Source of the DNA: Histidinibacterium aquaticum
GTDB lineage: Bacteria > Pseudomonadota > Alphaproteobacteria > Rhodobacterales > Rhodobacteraceae
DNA: 64,000 bases
Assembly (NCBI RefSeq): GCF_008710275.1
Contig: NZ_VYQE01000001.1
Span: forward strand, 620,001 to 684,000
Direction of reading: 5' to 3'
The notes under the pieces are model-generated. The model was not told the DNA's origin and did not search any database. It saw only the letters and a list, made by a program, of their open reading frames with translations. Shown here one piece after another: positions 36,992 through 48,031 of this stretch. Position numbers and translations under genes: made by a program. Numbering within the stretch: position 1 is the first letter of the stretch; each line of letters begins with the position of its first letter.

Positions 36992-37384
36992 TCAGGTCGC
37001 CAGCCGCTCCCGCAGCGTCGCGGGGAGCCGCCGGGGCCGACCGTCCTCGCCCACCGCCACCAGCGTCACCCGGGCGGCGAACAGCCGCTCGCTCTCCCGC
37101 AGGACCCGCTGGTCGAGCTCCAGCCGCGAGCCGCCGAGCACGGCGACCTCGGTCTCGACCGCGAGGACATCGTCGAACTTCGCCGGCCGCAGGTACTCCG
37201 CGTCGATCCGCCGGACCACGAAGACGAGCCCCTCCTCGGCCTTCAGCCGTCCCTGGTCCACACCGAGCTCACGCACCCACTCCGTCCGCGCCCGCTCGAT
37301 GAATTTCAGGTAGTTCGCGTGATACACGATCCCGGCGAGGTCGGTGTCCTCGTAGTAGACCCGGCAGGTGAAGCGGTGGGTCAT
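36992..37384 (-). CDS. ybgC: Tol-Pal associated acyl-CoA thioesterase YbgC
   Basis: This 130-aa hot-dog fold protein has the 4-hydroxybenzoyl-CoA thioesterase motif VYYEDTDLAGIVYHANYLKF with catalytic Asp. It hydrolyses short or branched acyl-CoA (or acyl-ACP) and is almost always coded upstream of tolQ, as here. ATG at 37384 overlaps the stop of the upstream unknown gene (ATGA), so the two are coupled. Length is canonical. Confidence 0.94.
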   Translation of the reverse strand: MTHRFTCRVYYEDTDLAGIVYHANYLKFIERARTEWVRELGVDQGRLKAEEGLVFVVRRIDAEYLRPAKFDDVLAVETEVAVLGGSRLELDQRVLRESERLFAARVTLVAVGEDGRPRRLPATLRERLAT

Positions 37385-38013
37385 TGCGCCTGCATCCGCG
37401 CGTAGATCCTCAGCGCGTGGCTCGGGTCGTGGGCGACCGCAGGCAGGACGGGATCGTAGGCGGCGCGTATGACCGCCGCGATCTCGGGCTTGAGGACGGC
37501 CTGGCCGTCGAGCAGGCCCAGCGGCGAGCTCTCCGTGAAGGCGCGGTCGGACCATAGCAGGATCGACTGCGCCGCCTGCCCCAGCGCCAGGGTGGCGGCG
37601 GGAAGCTGCGACAGTTCCGCGTCCATGCGCAGGAAGACGAAGCAGGCCCGGATCGCGCCCGCCTGGTCGAAGCGGAAGACCCGGTACTGGTTCGCGCCGC
37701 TCTCGCTCAGCTTCTGGACGAGCGGTGCCAGGCCGTCGATCAGCCGGTCGAGGTCCGGCACGCCCAGGAGCTCTTCCCAGTCGCGGCAGAAGAACATCAT
37801 CAGGTTGGCGCCGAGCTCGGGGTCGGTCTCGGCCATCTTGTGATCGGCCAGCACGACCACCGCCTCGATCGCGCCCTTGAGCGTCATCAGCGTCCTGTCC
37901 TCGACGCCGAAGACGATCGGGACCACCGGCCGGCCCCAGCGCGCGCAGACGAAGCTGCCGTCAGACCGGGTGAAAAGCGCCTCGATCTGCTCTGGCGAAA
38001 CAGGCGCGGTCAC
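37381..38013 (-). CDS. Conserved protein of unknown function, coupled to ybgC
   Basis: This 210-aa soluble protein has no signal peptide or membrane helix. Visible blocks are GSFVCARWGRPVVPIVFGVEDR near the N-terminus (in two parts), NLMMFFCRDWEEL in the middle, and LPAVAHDPSHALRIYARMQ at the end. I do not recognise a named family. It lies between ruvB/SH3 gene and ybgC, and its stop overlaps the ybgC start. GTG at 38013 is the start. The tight coupling suggests a role linked to the Tol operon or to acyl metabolism. Confidence 0.75.
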   Translation of the reverse strand: MTAPVSPEQIEALFTRSDGSFVCARWGRPVVPIVFGVEDRTLMTLKGAIEAVVVLADHKMAETDPELGANLMMFFCRDWEELLGVPDLDRLIDGLAPLVQKLSESGANQYRVFRFDQAGAIRACFVFLRMDAELSQLPAATLALGQAAQSILLWSDRAFTESSPLGLLDGQAVLKPEIAAVIRAAYDPVLPAVAHDPSHALRIYARMQAQ

Positions 38014-38122
38014 GGAGCCTCGCGCGGCGGAAGGGCCGTCGGTCCGGGGACTTCGAGCCTCGGCACGGAGCGATCTTGGGGGCGGGCGACCGTCGGCGAC
38101 ATGCGCCCTTCTTTCCGGTCCC

Positions 38123-38148
38123 GGCCCGCGGGGTCAAGCCCGCGGGCC
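38123..38148. terminator. Perfect GC-rich inverted repeat between two genes
   Basis: GGCCCGCGGG (38123-38132) and CCCGCGGGCC (38139-38148) form a 10-bp stem with the loop GTCAAG, just downstream of the SH3 gene. No U-tract follows on the minus strand, so it may be a weak terminator or an mRNA-stabilising stem. Confidence 0.4.
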
Positions 38149-38162
38149 GCCGCGCCGGCGCG

Positions 38163-38489
38163 TCAGCCCGCCCCGTCGACCAGCCAGTTGCCGTGGACCC
38201 ACCCCACACGCCGGGGCTGGCCGTAGTAGACGCCCCACCAGGGCCCGCTCCGGGCACAGGTGCGCACCATGTCCCCGTTCACCAGCTCGTCGAGCTTGCG
38301 GTAGCTGGACCCCGGTCCGCTGCGCACCGCCAGGAAGCCGTCCCCGCCCGGGTCCAGCCCCGCGACCACGCTCCCCGCGCATCCGGCGGCCTGGCCGTCT
38401 TCTGCGATCGGAAACCCGACATCGAGGTCCTGCGCCTGCGCCGGTACGACGAGGAGCGCGATTACCGCTGCGAGACAGAGCCGTCCCAT
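38163..38489 (-). CDS. Secreted SH3-domain protein
   Basis: This 108-aa protein has a signal peptide (RLCLAAVIALLVVPAQAQ), then a short acidic stretch and a bacterial SH3 domain: FLAVRSGPGSSYRKLDELVNG, WWGVYYG, VGWVHGNWLV. It should sit in the periplasm and bind peptidoglycan or a protein. Start ATG at 38489; the longer reading upstream is not protein-like. It is on the same strand as ruvB, with about 180 bases between them. Confidence 0.78.
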   Translation of the reverse strand: MGRLCLAAVIALLVVPAQAQDLDVGFPIAEDGQAAGCAGSVVAGLDPGGDGFLAVRSGPGSSYRKLDELVNGDMVRTCARSGPWWGVYYGQPRRVGWVHGNWLVDGAG

Positions 38490-38670
38490 GCCGAATCCCT
38501 CCGCTAGATTGACCCTTGGTAAATCATGGCCCTGAAGCCTGAAGCGATCAACGCCAGCCGCGTTCGGCGCTCCGGTCCTGGCCCGCGCCTCGCACCGGGG
38601 CCGAAAGGTCACGAAAACACGCTTTTCATTGTATTTCCGATCGTTGACCCCCTGTCCAAATTTGGACAGC

Positions 38671-39690
38671 TCAGTCGAAGAGCCCGCCCTGCCCCGCCGG
38701 CCGATCCAGCCCGAGGTGCCGCCAGGCTCCATCGGCCAGCATCCGGCCCCGCGGGGTCCGCTGGATCAGCCCCTGCTGCAGCAGGAAGGGCTCGATGACC
38801 TCCTCCAGCGCGTCCCGGCTCTCCGACAAGGCCGCCGAGAGCGTCTCGATCCCCACCGGCCCGCCGCCGTAGCTCTCGGCGATGAGCCTGAGGTAGCGCC
38901 GGTCCGCCCCGTCGAGGCCGAGCCCGTCGACCCCCAGCCGCGTCAGCGCCCGGTCGGCGATCTGCTGTGTCACCGTCCCGTCCCCCTCGACCACGGCGAA
39001 GTCCACCACCCGCCGCAGCAGCCGCCCCGCGATCCGCGGCGTTCCCCGCGCCCGCCGCGCGATCTCCTGCGCGCCGTCCTTCGTCGCCGGAGCGCCCATC
39101 AGCCGCGCCCCGCGGGTGACGATCTCGTGCAGCTCGGGCACGGTGTAGAACTGCAGCCGCGTCGGGATCCCGAACCGGTCCCGGAGCGGCGTCGTCAGCA
39201 GCCCCAGCCGCGTCGTCGCCCCCACCAGCGTGAAGGGCTGCAGCTCGATCCGCACCGTCCGCGCCGCCGGACCCTCGCCGATCACGAGGTCCAGTTCGAA
39301 GTCCTCGAGCGCCGGGTAGAGCACCTCCTCCACCGCCGGGTTCAGCCGGTGGATCTCGTCGATGAAGAGCACGTCCCGCGCCTCGAGATTGGTGAGGATC
39401 GCCGCGAGATCGCCCGCCTTGGCCAGAACCGGCCCCGAGGTCGTCCGGAACCCCACCCCCAGCTCGCGCGCCATGATCTGCGCGAGCGTCGTCTTCCCCA
39501 GCCCCGGCGGCCCGTGGAACAGCACGTGATCCATCGCCTCGCCCCGCCTCCGAGCGCTCTCGACGAAGACCCGCAGGTTCGCACGCGCCTCTTCCTGGCC
39601 GATGAACTCGTCCAGCGCCTGCGGCCGCAGTGCGCGGTCGGCGTCCTCCGGCTGCCGGTCGGGACGCAGAGTCGGATCGGGCTCGGTCAT
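38671..39690 (-). CDS. ruvB: Holliday junction branch migration helicase RuvB
   Basis: This 339-aa AAA+ ATPase has Walker [14 protein letters not shown], Walker [10 protein letters not shown], the sensor [18 protein letters not shown] and a C-terminal winged helix ([20 protein letters not shown]). RPxxLDEFIGQ at the start is typical ([15 protein letters not shown]). It forms hexamers that, with RuvA, move Holliday junctions. It follows ruvC-ruvA, 50 bases after ruvA. Confidence 0.97.
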   Translation of the reverse strand: MTEPDPTLRPDRQPEDADRALRPQALDEFIGQEEARANLRVFVESARRRGEAMDHVLFHGPPGLGKTTLAQIMARELGVGFRTTSGPVLAKAGDLAAILTNLEARDVLFIDEIHRLNPAVEEVLYPALEDFELDLVIGEGPAARTVRIELQPFTLVGATTRLGLLTTPLRDRFGIPTRLQFYTVPELHEIVTRGARLMGAPATKDGAQEIARRARGTPRIAGRLLRRVVDFAVVEGDGTVTQQIADRALTRLGVDGLGLDGADRRYLRLIAESYGGGPVGIETLSAALSESRDALEEVIEPFLLQQGLIQRTPRGRMLADGAWRHLGLDRPAGQGGLFD

Positions 39691-39739
39691 GGCGCGGCCT
39701 TTCGCAAAGTCGCCCGGAGGGCGGATGAGCGGCCCATCC

Positions 39740-40405
39740 CTAGCCCTTCGGCGCCAGCCGCCTCAAGGCGGCGCGGATGAGGCCCGCCGTGTCCTCGGCC
39801 TCTTCCCCGGCCTCGGCGACGGCAGAGGCCGCCTCGGAGGGACCGTAGCCCAGGTTGGTGAGCGCAGAGAGCGCCTCGGACTGGGCCGCCCCGCCGCGTG
39901 GAGCGGGTGCCGGCGCGGGCCGCGGCGCGTCGCTCTCGACGACCTCCGGCTCTTCGACGTGACCCGCCATCGCCGCGGCCATCGTCCCGCCCAGCGCCAT
40001 GACGGAGGGCGCCTTGTCCTTCAATTCGCGCACCACCCGTTCGGCCGTCTTCGGCCCCACCCCCTTGGCCGCCGAGATCGCCGCCGCGTCGCCGAGCGCC
40101 ACCGCCCGGCCGACGCCCTCGGCCCCGAGCGCACCCAGGATGGCGAGCGACGCCTTGGCCCCGATCCCTTGCACCGACATGAGAAGCCGGTGCCACTCCT
40201 TCTCCTGCAGGGTGGTGAAGCCGAAGAGCTGGAGCAGGTCCTCCCGCACCAGCAGGTCGGTATAGAGCGAAACCGCCTCCCCCGGGCCCGGCAGCGCGGC
40301 CATGACCCGGTCGGAGACGAAGACGACGTAGCCGACGCCGCCCACCGAGATCAGCACGTGATCCGCGGCCCGGTAGTCGAGCCGCCCGGAGAGCCGACCG
40401 ATCAT
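39740..40405 (-). CDS. ruvA: Holliday junction DNA-binding protein RuvA
   Basis: This 221-aa protein starts [12 protein letters not shown] and has an OB-fold domain, two helix-hairpin-helix motifs ([26 protein letters not shown]) and a C-terminal RuvB-binding domain ([16 protein letters not shown]) after an acidic, Pro-rich linker. ATG at 40405 overlaps the ruvC stop (ATGA). The longer reading upstream covers the ruvC end and is not used. Confidence 0.96.
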   Translation of the reverse strand: MIGRLSGRLDYRAADHVLISVGGVGYVVFVSDRVMAALPGPGEAVSLYTDLLVREDLLQLFGFTTLQEKEWHRLLMSVQGIGAKASLAILGALGAEGVGRAVALGDAAAISAAKGVGPKTAERVVRELKDKAPSVMALGGTMAAAMAGHVEEPEVVESDAPRPAPAPAPRGGAAQSEALSALTNLGYGPSEAASAVAEAGEEAEDTAGLIRAALRRLAPKG

Positions 40406-40908
40406 GCCCCGGCCCTCGCCACCGCCGCGGCCACCGAGCTCGCGGACTGAAGGTGATGCGCATGGCAAATCGCGACGGCGAGCGCGTCGGCCGCGTCGGG
40501 CCCCGCCGGATCACAGCCCGGCAGGTGTAGCCGGACCATGTGATCGACCTGCCGCTTGTCGGCGTGCCCGACGCCCACCACGCATTTCTTCACGGCGTTG
40601 GGCGCATATTCCCCCACGGCGAGCCCGGCCCGCGCCGGCACCAGCATGACGATCCCGCGCGCCTGGCCGAGCTTCAGCGTCCCGGCCCCGTCGCGGTTGA
40701 CGAAGGTCTGCTCCACCGCGGCCGCTTCCGGCGCCCAGTCGGCGAAGACCGTGCTCAACTTTAGAAAAAGGGAATGAAGGCGATCCGACAGCGCGGTGCC
40801 CTCGGAGGCGCAAACGCCGTTCGCCACGTGGACCAGGCGGGAGCCGCGCAAGTCGATCACGCCCCATCCTGTCCGCTGCAATCCCGGATCGAGCCCGATT
40901 ACCCGCAT
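40402..40908 (-). CDS. ruvC: Holliday junction resolvase RuvC
   Basis: This 168-aa nuclease has [15 protein letters not shown] with the first catalytic Asp, [12 protein letters not shown] with catalytic Glu, and acidic residues near the C-terminus ([14 protein letters not shown]). It cuts Holliday junctions symmetrically. First gene of ruvC-ruvA-ruvB; its stop overlaps the ruvA start. Start ATG at 40908. Confidence 0.97.
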   Translation of the reverse strand: MRVIGLDPGLQRTGWGVIDLRGSRLVHVANGVCASEGTALSDRLHSLFLKLSTVFADWAPEAAAVEQTFVNRDGAGTLKLGQARGIVMLVPARAGLAVGEYAPNAVKKCVVGVGHADKRQVDHMVRLHLPGCDPAGPDAADALAVAICHAHHLQSASSVAAAVARAGA

Positions 40909-41210
40909 GCCTGCCCCTTATGTTTTGCCGGACGCTAGCACAAAGAGCGAACATCGGCCAAGCCGATTGTCACAATCCGTGATCGAGGCGCACCGCGGAG
41001 AACAGGGTCCAATCCCGGCACAACCTGTCCCGAACGCGACATCCCGGGCCGAATTTAACGTCGTTTTTCAGCCACTTGCGTCGCTTCCGTGACATGCAAT
41101 CCGAGCATGGGACCCATGCAAAAAATACGCTTCCGTGGCCTTGATTCTCCGCCTACCTGCGCTGAACGACACCCACCGCGAGGCCCCTCGCACCGGCTAA
41201 GGACAGCACC
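40909..41210. other. 302-base gap between ruvC and a DUF1127 gene
   Basis: No gene is supported here. The gap must hold the promoters of divergent ruvC (minus) and the DUF1127 gene (plus). Its middle (41050-41130) is less GC-rich than its surroundings and contains TTTAACGTCG and CATGCAAAAAATACG. I cannot fix -10/-35 boxes or a LexA-type site with confidence. Confidence 0.4.
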
Positions 41211-41420
41211 ATGGCGCTCTACGACCAGACCCGCCCCTTCGCCGCCCCCCAGGGCGGCGCCGCCCCTCTCCACACCCGCGCGCTCGCCGCGTTCCGCGCC
41301 TGGAACGACTCCCGCAAGACGCGGGGCACCCTCGCCCGCCTGACCTCGCACGAGTTGGCCGACATCGGGCTCGACCACGGCGATATCGACGTGGTGGCCG
41401 ACGGACGCCGCCGCCGCTGA
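41211..41420 (+). CDS. DUF1127 domain protein (69 aa)
   Basis: This protein has a disordered head, then the DUF1127 core FRAWNDSRKTRGTLARLTSH and ELADIGLDHGDIDVVADG, and ends in an Arg-rich tail. DUF1127 (YjiS-like) proteins are small basic proteins tied in other alphaproteobacteria to nutrient stress and RNA binding. It is monocistronic: a strong hairpin terminator follows 27 bases after the stop. ATG at 41211, with AAGGACAG upstream. Confidence 0.82.
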   Translation: MALYDQTRPFAAPQGGAAPLHTRALAAFRAWNDSRKTRGTLARLTSHELADIGLDHGDIDVVADGRRRR

Positions 41421-41447
41421 ACGCGGCTCGGACCGGACATTAGGCAC

Positions 41448-41480
41448 AGCCTGTCGCCCGACCCCGGGCGGCAGGCTTTT
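41448..41480 (+). terminator. Rho-independent terminator after the DUF1127 gene
   Basis: AGCCTGTCGCCCG (41448-41460) pairs with CGGGCGGCAGGCT (41465-41477) with one mismatch, loop ACCC, followed by TTTTCT. Confidence 0.85.
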
Positions 41481-41514
41481 CTCGTTGAGGGAACATGTGG
41501 CGACCCCGCCCGGC

Positions 41515-41865
41515 TCAACCCCCGGCCCGGTCGACCTGCTCCGCGATCCAGAGAGTCGCGGGGTCCGGCTGCAGGACGAAGGCCCCGGCGCGGTCGACCG
41601 GGTCCTCGGGATCGAGCGCCGCGAGACGCTCGGCCCAGTCCTCGGGCCCGAGATGAAGATAGAGACCGGCCTTCAGCGCGAAGGCCAGCAGCGGGACCAG
41701 GAGCAGCGCCCGCCACGGAAACCGCCGCATGCGCCGCCGGGCCTTCACGACGATGAGCCCGTCGCGCGTCAGCCGCGGGTCAGCACCATACTCGTTGATC
41801 TGCCGGTGCCGCTTCTCGATGCGCTTGACGCGCTGCTCGAAGGGCCGGCGCTGCGTGTCCGACAT
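41515..41865 (-). CDS. Conserved small membrane protein, unknown
   Basis: This 116-aa protein has a basic, probably helical N-terminus (RRPFEQRVKRIEKRHRQINE), then RLTRDGLIVVKARRR, one transmembrane helix (about residues 50-68: WRALLLVPLLAFALKAGLYL), and an acidic periplasmic tail. I do not recognise a function. It lies 64 bases downstream of prmA on the same strand and may be cotranscribed with it. Confidence 0.65.
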   Translation of the reverse strand: MSDTQRRPFEQRVKRIEKRHRQINEYGADPRLTRDGLIVVKARRRMRRFPWRALLLVPLLAFALKAGLYLHLGPEDWAERLAALDPEDPVDRAGAFVLQPDPATLWIAEQVDRAGG

Positions 41866-41929
41866 GAGAGGTCTCCCTCGCTACGGGAGCGGACCCTGCA
41901 TGGGGAATGGGGCAGTATCGCGGCGCGCG

Positions 41930-42802
41930 TCAGGCCCTTCGGCGGAGAGTGAGCGTACTCCAGTCGCCGATTTCCTCGTGGTGGGCGAGGTCGAAGCCCG
42001 CCTCGTCGTAGCGCGCGATCACCTCCGCCGCCTGGGCATTGAGCAGACCCGAGAGGATGGCGTGGCCGGAGGGCGCCGTCGCCCGCGCCATGGGCGCGGC
42101 CAGATCGAGCAGCGGCGCCTTCAGGATATTGGCGAAGACCAGGTCGAAGGGCGCGGCCGCGGCGATCTCGCCGGCCTCGAAACCCGCGGCCTCGACGCAG
42201 CGGATCCGGTCGGAGAGCCCGTTGGCCGCGGCATTGGCCCGGGCTACCTCCACCGCGACGGAATCGATGTCCGAGGCGAGGATCTCGCCGGGCCAGAGAT
42301 GCGCCGCCGCCATGGCGAGCACCGCCGTGCCGCAGCCCACGTCGATCACGGAGTGTTTCACCTCGCCCGCCTCCGCCAGCCGGTCGAGCGCGCGGAGGCA
42401 GCCCAGCGTCGTGCCGTGGTGGCCGGTGCCGAAGGCCATGGCCGCCTCGATCAGCAGCGCGACGCGCCCCTCGGGGACGCGATCGGCGTCATGGCTGCCG
42501 TAGACGAAGAAGCGACCGGCCTCGACCGGCGCGAGATCGCGGCGCACCTTGGCGACCCAGTCGGTCTCCGGCAGCTCCGAGACGGTGAAATCCCGCGCGC
42601 CTTGGGCGGCCGCCAGCAACGAGAGGGCGACTCCATCGGGCGGCTCGGTGAAATAGGCGCCGACCTCCCAGAGCCCGGAGCCATCCTCCATCTCGAAGAC
42701 GCCCACACCGGTGGGTTCGGGCTCCAGCGCCTCGAGCGCCTCGCCCAGCGCCTGGGCGCGGGCCTCGTCGGAGAGAGTGGTGATCGCGGTATAGGTCGGC
42801 AT
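41930..42802 (-). CDS. prmA: Ribosomal protein L11 methyltransferase
   Basis: This 290-aa protein has the SAM-binding motif VIDVGCGTAVLAMAAAHL and the catalytic-domain motif FDLVFANILKAPLLDLA, typical of PrmA, which trimethylates L11. The N-terminal substrate-recognition domain is present (GVFEMEDGSGLWEVGAYF). AFGTGHHGTTLGCLRAL is the strongly conserved family block. Start ATG at 42802. Confidence 0.94.
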   Translation of the reverse strand: MPTYTAITTLSDEARAQALGEALEALEPEPTGVGVFEMEDGSGLWEVGAYFTEPPDGVALSLLAAAQGARDFTVSELPETDWVAKVRRDLAPVEAGRFFVYGSHDADRVPEGRVALLIEAAMAFGTGHHGTTLGCLRALDRLAEAGEVKHSVIDVGCGTAVLAMAAAHLWPGEILASDIDSVAVEVARANAAANGLSDRIRCVEAAGFEAGEIAAAAPFDLVFANILKAPLLDLAAPMARATAPSGHAILSGLLNAQAAEVIARYDEAGFDLAHHEEIGDWSTLTLRRRA

Positions 42803-42840
42803 GCCCGCCGCCTACCCGATCGCGCGGGGCCGCGCCAGCA

Positions 42841-42872
42841 CCCTTCTTCTGGGCCCAAGTATCCCTCGGGGG
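42841..42872. repeat. Dispersed intergenic repeat, diverged copy 4, with GC-rich hairpins
   Basis: The reverse strand reads CCCGAGGGATACTTGGGCCC then AGAAGAAGGG, a relative of the repeats at 3942 and 7207. The remaining gap to 42996 holds inverted repeats (GGCGAAGG...CCTTCGCC, CGGGGGC...GCCCCCG) but no gene. It separates prmA from msrA. Confidence 0.5.
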
Positions 42873-42996
42873 CGGCGAAGGCCCCGGGCCTTCGCCGGCG
42901 GGGGCAGACAGCCCCCGACCGCCTTGTCCCGCGCAGGCGGGGCAAGGCTCAGCATGGCTGCGCGGGCCGCAGGCCCGGGCAGTCCGCCGGATCGCG

Positions 42997-43647
<651 letters not shown>

Positions 43648-43712
43648 GGTCTCTCCCGTCATCTGTCTGGGCCTTATATAGGCGGCCCGGGCGGCGGCTT
43701 CCACGGGCCGCG

Positions 43713-44945
43713 TCACTCCGCCGGGGCGGGCAGCCCCCGGCGGGCGAAGATCGTCTCGTTGCCCGGGGCCGGATGGCGCGGCACCAGCAGCCCCAGCGCG
43801 AAGGAGCCTCCCGCGATCCCGGCGGCAAGCAGGAAGACCCCGCCCGGCGTCACCAGCCAGAGGTAGCCCAGCGCTGCCGGCAGGAAGACCGCGGCGATGT
43901 GGTTGATGGTGAAGGCCACCGCCGCCGTGGGCGCGATGTCCGACGGGTCGGCGATCTTCTGGAAATAGGTCTGCATCGCCAGCCGCAGCGCGAAGAAGAG
44001 GTGGTCCACCACGTAGAGCGCCGAGGCCAGCACCACGCCCCAGCCGAACCAGTAGACCCCGCCGTAGGCGAGGAAGACCACCACCAGCCCGCCGTACTCG
44101 AAGAGGAGCGCCGCGCGCTCGCCGAAGACCGCGACCACCCGCCCGAAGACTGGGGCGAGCACCATGTTGGCGACGAGGTTGATCAGGAAGAGCGCCGTCA
44201 CCTGGTGCACCTCGAAGCCGAAGCGCTCCACCATCATGAAGCCCGCGAATACCACGAAAATCTGCCGCCGCGCGCCCGACATGAACTGAAGCGCGTAGTA
44301 GAGCCAGTAGCGCCGCCGCAGGATCAGCGTCTTAAACTGCGGATCGGGCGACTCGAACTGCGGGTAGGCGAAGAAGGCGAAGACCGCGATCAACGCCGTC
44401 GCCCCGCCCGAGAGCCAGTAGACGAAGCTGTAGGAGAGATCGAAGCTCTCCCAGGTCAGCACGATGAGGACGTAGGCCACTAGCGTCGCCGCCGATCCGG
44501 CGGCAAGGATCCAGCCCAGCACCTGCGGCGCCCGCTCCCGGTCGATCCACTGCAACTGGAGCGACTGGTTGACGGTCTCGAAGTAGTGGAAGCCGATCGA
44601 CGAGAGCATCGTGATCGTCAGGATCCCGCCCAGCGAGGGGAACTGCGCGGTGAGGGCGGTCGCCACCCCCAGCAGGGCCAGCGCCACGAGTCCCAGCACT
44701 TGCTCGCGCACCACCAGGATCAGCGCGATCACCCCGACCGCGAAGAACCCCGGCACCTCCCGCACCGTGTGGAGCCAGCCGATGTCCGAGCCGTCGAAGT
44801 CCGCGACCTCGATGACGAAGTTGTTGAGCAGAGACGACCAGGTGGCGAAGGCCACCGGCATCGCCATGGCCATCAGGAAGAGCAGCGTCACCGGCCGCTG
44901 CCAGAGAGGCAGGGACGGGGCCTCGGAGAGACGGACGATCCGCAT
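43713..44945 (-). CDS. MFS transporter of unknown substrate
   Basis: This 410-aa protein has about 12 transmembrane helices in two groups, with a short cytoplasmic loop in the middle ([20 protein letters not shown]). The first half contains [20 protein letters not shown], in which the first helix is followed by an acidic loop as in many MFS carriers. I cannot assign a substrate. It is a single gene between msrA and priA. ATG at 44945 opens the predicted first helix; the earlier start at 44996 lies upstream of a poorer site. Confidence 0.8.
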   Translation of the reverse strand: MRIVRLSEAPSLPLWQRPVTLLFLMAMAMPVAFATWSSLLNNFVIEVADFDGSDIGWLHTVREVPGFFAVGVIALILVVREQVLGLVALALLGVATALTAQFPSLGGILTITMLSSIGFHYFETVNQSLQLQWIDRERAPQVLGWILAAGSAATLVAYVLIVLTWESFDLSYSFVYWLSGGATALIAVFAFFAYPQFESPDPQFKTLILRRRYWLYYALQFMSGARRQIFVVFAGFMMVERFGFEVHQVTALFLINLVANMVLAPVFGRVVAVFGERAALLFEYGGLVVVFLAYGGVYWFGWGVVLASALYVVDHLFFALRLAMQTYFQKIADPSDIAPTAAVAFTINHIAAVFLPAALGYLWLVTPGGVFLLAAGIAGGSFALGLLVPRHPAPGNETIFARRGLPAPAE

Positions 44946-45008
44946 GTTCGGTGGATTAGGCCCCTTTTCCGGGGGCCGCCAGACTCCAATGGCCAAGGCG
45001 GGCCGGGA

Positions 45009-47237
45009 TCAGAAGAAGCTTTGCGGGTCGATGTCGATGGCCATGCGCGTCTCGCCCTTGAGACGCACCTGCCCGGCCCAGTCCGCGAGGGCCGCCTGCA
45101 GCGGCGCGCCCTTGTCGGCTTTCACGAGCAGGCGGACGCGGTGGCGGCCCCGGATCCGGGCGATGGGCGCGGGCGCGGGACCGAAGACCTGGGCGCCGAT
45201 CCGGCGCAGCGCGACGTCGTTCCGCGCGAGCCGGGTGCCGAGGTCGAAGACCTCCTGCACGTCCGTCCCCGAGAGCACGATCCCGGCCATGCGTCCGTAG
45301 GGCGGCACGCCCGCCGCCTCGCGCTCGCGCGCCTCGGCGGCCCAGAAGGCCTCCTCGTCACCGCCGAGGATGGCGCGGATCACCGGGTGTTCGGGCTGGA
45401 AGGTCTGCAGCAGCGCCTCGCCCGGCTGGTCGGCGCGTCCGGCCCGGCCCGCGACCTGGCGCATGAGCTGGAAGGTCCGCTCGGCCGCGCGCAGGTCCGA
45501 GCCCTGCAGCCCGAGGTCGGCGTCGATCACGCCCACCAGCGTCAGCAGCGGGAAGTTGTGTCCCTTGGCGACGATCTGGGTGCCGATGATGATGTCGGCC
45601 CCGCCCTGGGCGATGGCCTCGATCTGCGCCTTGAGCTGTCGCGCGGTCCCGTAGAGGTCGGACGAGAGGATCGCCACCCGGGCGTCGGGAAAGACCCCGG
45701 CGACCTCCTCGGCCAGCCGTTCCACACCAGGTCCCACCGGCGCCAGCTTGCCCTCGGCCTCGCAGGAGGGGCAGGCCTCCGGGATCGGCTTGGTCTCTCC
45801 GCACTGGTGGCACATCAGCCTCTTGAGGAAGCGGTGCTCGACCATCCGGGCGTCGCAGTGGTCGCAGCCGATCTGGTTGCCGCAGGCCCGGCAGATGGTG
45901 ACGGGGGCGTAGCCGCGGCGGTTGAGGAACAGCAGCGCCTGCTCGCCTTTCTCGATCCGCCCCTCCACGGCGCGTTTCAGCGTGGGCGAGATCCAGCGCG
46001 CGCCGGGCAGATCCTCGTCGCGCATGTCGATGGCGCGCATCCGGGGCATGACGGCGGGGCCGAAGCGGTCGGTCAGGTCGATGCGCTCGTACTTGCCCGC
46101 CTCGGCGTTGGCCCAGCTCTCGAGGCTCGGCGTGGCAGAGGCGAGCACCACCTGCGCCCCGGCGAGCGAGGCCCGCAGGACGGCCATGTCGCGCGCGTTG
46201 TAGAGGACCCCGTCCTCCTGCTTGTAGGAGGTGTCGTGTTCCTCGTCGACGACGATGAGCCCCAGGTCGCGGTAGGGCAGGAAGAGGGCCGATCGCGCGC
46301 CCACGACCATCCGGGCCTGGCCCTCGCCGACCATCTTCCACGCCCGCCGGCGCTCTGTCATGGTCACGCCCGAGTGCCACTCGGCGGGCAACCCGCCGAA
46401 GCGGGTGCGGACCCGGTCGAGAAACTCCGACGACAGCGCGATCTCGGGCAGGAGCACCAGCGCCTGCCTCCCCTGCCGCAGGCATTCGGCGACGGCTTCG
46501 AGATAGACCTCGGTCTTGCCCGAGCCGGTCACCCCGCGCAGGAGCGTCGTGCCGTAGCGCCCCGACCGGACGCCGGCGCGCAGCCGCTCCGCCCCGGCCT
46601 GCTGATCGCCGGTCAGCGCCTTGCCCGGCAGGTCGGGGTCGAGCAGCGGATAGGGCGCGTCGCGGGGTGTGTCCTCTTCGCGGACGGCGCCCTGTTTCAC
46701 CAGGCCCTTCACGACCGAGGTGCCCACGTCGGCGTAGTCGGCCAGCTCCTTGAGCGTGAACGAGAGCCCGCCGTACTCGCGCAGCACGCCCAGCACCTTC
46801 TCGCGGGCGGGGGTCATCCGGTCGGGCGCCCCCTCTCCCAGCCGGTAGACCTTGCGCATCGATGGCGGATCGCCGAGCCCCGGCGCCCGGGTCCCGAGAC
46901 GCAGCATCGCGGGCATCGGCGTCAGCGTGTAGGCCGCCGCCCGCTCGAGGAACTCGCGCATCTCCTCTGTCATGGGCGGCGCGTCGAGCACGCGTGAGAC
47001 TGGGCGGATCTTCGACAGGTCGTAGTCGCCGCGCCCCTGGGCCCAGACGACGCCGAGCACGCGGCGGGGCCCGAGCGGGACCTCGACGAACTGGCCGAGC
47101 ATGCAGCCGCCCTCGGGCGCACGGTAGTCCAGCACCCGGTCGATCGGCTGCGTGGTGAGCACGCCGACGAGATCGCCCTCGTCGAAGAAGCCCTCTTCGG
47201 GCGATGTCTGCATCTCGGGAAAGAGGCTCTCGCGCAT
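45009..47237 (-). CDS. priA: Primosomal protein N' (PriA helicase)
   Basis: This 742-aa superfamily 2 helicase restarts stalled replication forks. Walker A is [12 protein letters not shown], the DEAH-like box is [11 protein letters not shown], and the zinc-binding Cys cluster is [13 protein letters not shown]...[27 protein letters not shown]-like sequence is seen as [20 protein letters not shown]. The N-terminal DNA-binding domain is complete. Start ATG at 47237, divergent from the transaldolase-like gene. Confidence 0.96.
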   Translation of the reverse strand: MRESLFPEMQTSPEEGFFDEGDLVGVLTTQPIDRVLDYRAPEGGCMLGQFVEVPLGPRRVLGVVWAQGRGDYDLSKIRPVSRVLDAPPMTEEMREFLERAAAYTLTPMPAMLRLGTRAPGLGDPPSMRKVYRLGEGAPDRMTPAREKVLGVLREYGGLSFTLKELADYADVGTSVVKGLVKQGAVREEDTPRDAPYPLLDPDLPGKALTGDQQAGAERLRAGVRSGRYGTTLLRGVTGSGKTEVYLEAVAECLRQGRQALVLLPEIALSSEFLDRVRTRFGGLPAEWHSGVTMTERRRAWKMVGEGQARMVVGARSALFLPYRDLGLIVVDEEHDTSYKQEDGVLYNARDMAVLRASLAGAQVVLASATPSLESWANAEAGKYERIDLTDRFGPAVMPRMRAIDMRDEDLPGARWISPTLKRAVEGRIEKGEQALLFLNRRGYAPVTICRACGNQIGCDHCDARMVEHRFLKRLMCHQCGETKPIPEACPSCEAEGKLAPVGPGVERLAEEVAGVFPDARVAILSSDLYGTARQLKAQIEAIAQGGADIIIGTQIVAKGHNFPLLTLVGVIDADLGLQGSDLRAAERTFQLMRQVAGRAGRADQPGEALLQTFQPEHPVIRAILGGDEEAFWAAEAREREAAGVPPYGRMAGIVLSGTDVQEVFDLGTRLARNDVALRRIGAQVFGPAPAPIARIRGRHRVRLLVKADKGAPLQAALADWAGQVRLKGETRMAIDIDPQSFF

Positions 47238-47365
47238 GGTCCCTCCGAGCGGAGGGATTAGGCCCGCGGGCGGGCGAGGACAAGCCGGGTGCGACGGCTT
47301 CCGGCCGGGAGGCGTTTGCGCTAGACCGGCCCCGACCCCATGTTCCGCCCGAAAGGAGCCACCCC

Positions 47366-48019
47366 ATGAAATTCTTCGTAGACACGGCCGACATCGACGC
47401 CATCAAGGAGCTGCACGCGCTCGGCATGGTCGACGGCGTGACGACGAACCCCTCGCTGATCCACAAGTCGGGCCGCGACATCAAGGACGTGACCCGCGAG
47501 ATCTGCGAGCTGGTCGACGGCCCCGTTTCCGCCGAGACCGTGGCGCTCGACGCCGAGGGCATGATCGCCGAGGGTCACGAGCTCAAGAAGATCGCCGACA
47601 ACATCGCCATCAAGGTTCCGCTGACCTGGGAAGGCCTGAAGGCCTGCAAGCAGCTCACCGACGAAGGTAACATGGTCAACGTCACGCTCTGCTTCTCGGC
47701 CAACCAGGCGCTGCTCGCCGCCAAGGCCGGCGCGACCTTCATCTCGCCCTTCATCGGCCGTCTCGACGACCTGAACCTCGACGGCATGAACCTGATTGCC
47801 GACATCCGCGAGATCTACGACAATTACGGCTTCGAGACGCAGATCCTCGCCGCCTCGATCCGCTCGGCCAACCACATGTCCGAGGCCGCCAAGATCGGCG
47901 CCGACGTGGCCACCGCCCCGCCGAAGGTCATCCAGGCGATGGTGAACCATCCGCTGACCGACAAGGGTATCGAGAGCTTCCTGTCCGACTGGGAAAAGAC
48001 CGGCCAGAGCATTCTCTAA
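47366..48019 (+). CDS. fsa: Fructose-6-phosphate aldolase / small transaldolase
   Basis: This 217-aa protein starts [20 protein letters not shown] and contains [10 protein letters not shown] and the Schiff-base Lys in [16 protein letters not shown]. It is the short TalC/FSA subfamily, which acts as a transaldolase in many bacteria and as a fructose-6-phosphate aldolase in some; the two cannot be separated by eye. AAGGAG precedes the ATG. A GC-rich inverted repeat (48032-48069) follows and may end its transcript before the CoA-transferase genes. Confidence 0.93.
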   Translation: MKFFVDTADIDAIKELHALGMVDGVTTNPSLIHKSGRDIKDVTREICELVDGPVSAETVALDAEGMIAEGHELKKIADNIAIKVPLTWEGLKACKQLTDEGNMVNVTLCFSANQALLAAKAGATFISPFIGRLDDLNLDGMNLIADIREIYDNYGFETQILAASIRSANHMSEAAKIGADVATAPPKVIQAMVNHPLTDKGIESFLSDWEKTGQSIL

Positions 48020-48031
48020 GCTTGCCTGACG

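Noticed and set aside
44586-46997. An 803-residue open frame on the plus strand
   Set aside because: It mirrors the MFS gene and priA. The composition is antisense-like and no motif is seen.
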